Below are positions 62,963 to 64,000 of a DNA stretch of 64,000 bases, piece after piece (position 1 is the stretch's first letter; each line of letters begins with the position of its first letter). Source of the DNA: Micromonospora sp. MP36 (GTDB lineage Bacteria; Actinomycetota; Actinomycetes; Mycobacteriales; Micromonosporaceae); contig NZ_VSFA01000005.1 of assembly GCF_008119785.1 (NCBI RefSeq), positions 62,001 to 126,000 on the forward strand. Direction: 5' to 3'. The notes under the pieces were generated by a model. The model did not search any database. It was not told the DNA's origin and saw only the letters and a program-made list of their open reading frames with translations. The position numbers were made by a program, and so were the translations under genes.

Positions 62963-63675
62963 CCGACACCCCGGCGGCGCTGCGGGAGGCGCACCACGCG
63001 GACGTGTCCGGCGGCTGGCTGCGCCCGGCCGTGTTCGGCGCGATGGACGGCCTGGTCACCAACATCGCCCTGATCGCCGGTGTGGGCGGCGGTGGGGTCT
63101 CGCCGCGCAGCATCGTCCTCACCGGCGCCGCCGGCCTGGTCGCCGGCGCCATCTCGATGGGCCTGGGGGAATACACCAGCGTCCGGTCGGCCAACGAGCA
63201 GGTGGCCGCCGAGGTGGCGAAGGAACGGCGCGAGCTGGAACGACACCCGGAGGCGGAGGCCCGCGAGCTGGCCGACGCGTGGGTCGCCCGGGGGCTGCCC
63301 CGGGACCTGGCCATGCAGGTCGCCAACGCGGTCCGGCGCAACCCGGAGGAGGCGCTGCGGGTGCACGTCCGGGAGGAGCTGGGCGTCGACCCCGACGAGC
63401 AGCCGAGCCCGTGGGCGGCGGCGGTCTCGTCGTTCCTCTGCTTCTCGGTGGGCGCGCTGGTGCCGCTGCTGACCTACCTGCTCGGCTTCACCAGCCTGGG
63501 GCTGGCGCTCGCCGTCGGCGGGCTGGGGCTGTTCGTGGCCGGTGCCGTGGTCGCCCGGTTCACCCGCCGCCCCTGGTGGTCCAGCGGGCTGCGGCAGCTC
63601 CTGCTGGGCGCGCTGGCGGCCGGCGCGACGTACCTGGTCGGCGCCCTGATCGGCGTCCAGGGCGGCCTCGGCTGA
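62959..63675 (+). CDS. VIT1/CCC1-family integral membrane protein
   Basis: This 238-aa protein has the VIT-type layout: an N-terminal helix pair ([21 protein letters not shown] and [20 protein letters not shown]), a charged cytoplasmic helical domain (~75-145, [22 protein letters not shown]) and three C-terminal helices. Relatives move Fe2+/Mn2+. The GTG at 62959 overlaps the map stop (GTGA). Metal export or storage is likely from the family, and map is itself a metalloenzyme; a link between the two is only suggestive. Confidence 0.88.
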   Translation: MTDTPAALREAHHADVSGGWLRPAVFGAMDGLVTNIALIAGVGGGGVSPRSIVLTGAAGLVAGAISMGLGEYTSVRSANEQVAAEVAKERRELERHPEAEARELADAWVARGLPRDLAMQVANAVRRNPEEALRVHVREELGVDPDEQPSPWAAAVSSFLCFSVGALVPLLTYLLGFTSLGLALAVGGLGLFVAGAVVARFTRRPWWSSGLRQLLLGALAAGATYLVGALIGVQGGLG

Positions 63676-63726
63676 CCGAACGATCACAGTTACCCCCGGC
63701 GACCTGCCGGCGGCGTGCGCGGCGGG

Positions 63727-64000
63727 TCAGGCGGTGAGGAGGTCGTCGACGCTGCCGTCGACCGGGCGGCCCCGGGCGGCCAGTTCCTCGGCCTGGCGGG
63801 TCAGCACCGCGCCCACCTCGGTCATGTCCGCGCCGGCCAGGCCGGTACGCCGTACCGCGTCGCCGGGGTCGCGGAAGTAGGTGCGGCTGAGCAGCCCGTG
63901 CACGGTGGCCGCGGCCAGCCGCGCCTCGCCGAGCATGAGCAGCGCCTGGTCGGTCTCGTACCACTCGGCGAGCCGGAGCGCCCGGGAGTGCGCCGCGCTG
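63727..64000 (-). CDS. hypothetical protein, C-terminal part (start outside window)
   Basis: A minus-strand frame is open to the window edge and ends at 63727. The visible ~91 residues are helical (SRALRLAEWYETDQALLMLGEARLAA, then a basic-acidic tail ending VDDLLTA). I do not recognise a family. The ATG at 63936 is internal because the frame continues upstream. Confidence 0.6.
   Translation of the reverse strand, partial: SAAHSRALRLAEWYETDQALLMLGEARLAAATVHGLLSRTYFRDPGDAVRRTGLAGADMTEVGAVLTRQAEELAARGRPVDGSVDDLLTA

Overview
The window is high-GC actinobacterial DNA, most likely from the Micromonosporaceae (Micromonospora or a close relative). The evidence is strong GC bias at third codon positions, frequent GTG starts, ATGA/GTGA gene overlaps, the actinobacterial dxr - rip1 - ispG order, a WhiJ-like XRE/DUF397 pair, and several leaderless genes with a TANNNT box 6-7 nt before the start codon. 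The genus is inferred from overall character only. No rRNA, tRNA, CRISPR array, integrase, transposase or PKS/NRPS genes were seen.

Layout. 1-3.0 kb: the end of dxr, the site-2 protease rip1/rseP and ispG, a non-mevalonate isoprenoid and membrane-proteolysis block. 3.0-7.6 kb: an HxlR regulator beside a methyltransferase, a PadR regulator beside an MFS exporter with a clear palindromic operator, then the GNAT gene that normally sits next to ispG in relatives. 7.7-14.9 kb: an unusual ABC ATPase with a YhgE/Pip membrane protein and TetR regulator, then a large fused ABC exporter. 15-17.5 kb: an old-yellow-enzyme and a dicarboxylate/amino-acid symporter preceded by a 29-codon leader peptide.

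17.6-31.3 kb is the richest region. It holds a complete set for catabolism of the aldarates D-glucarate and galactarate/talarate to 2-oxoglutarate: two dehydratases, KdgD, a semialdehyde dehydrogenase, an AEC permease, a TctCBA tripartite transporter and a LysR regulator. Malate:quinone oxidoreductase and a 2-hydroxyacid dehydrogenase-like flavoprotein sit beside it. Three promoters here (mqo, kdgD, tctC) share the same architecture, TTGGAC-N19-TANNNT with a conserved GCAT after the -35. Two of them also share an identically spaced upstream AGGTAT box. One LysR-controlled regulon is the likely explanation.

31.4-40.6 kb: a DUF998 membrane protein, a glutathionyl-hydroquinone-reductase-like protein, a PcaF-like thiolase, a DUF574 methyltransferase, a PAS-GGDEF-EAL c-di-GMP protein, a DUF456 protein, an APC permease and an orphan winged-helix regulator. 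40.8-51.3 kb: two large secreted subtilases on either side of a tandem pair of paralogous LuxR-type regulators. 51.5-53.4 kb: a WhiJ-like XRE/DUF397 pair divergent from three tiny overlapping genes. 53.5-57.8 kb: a gamma-glutamyl-amine operon (glutamine-synthetase-like ligase, aldehyde dehydrogenase, SDR, class I amidotransferase). 58.0-62.0 kb: a large sensor that fuses a histidine kinase, receiver, PP2C phosphatase and anti-sigma-type kinase, facing a STAS anti-sigma antagonist. 62.1-64.0 kb: methionine aminopeptidase, a VIT-family protein and a gene cut by the window edge.
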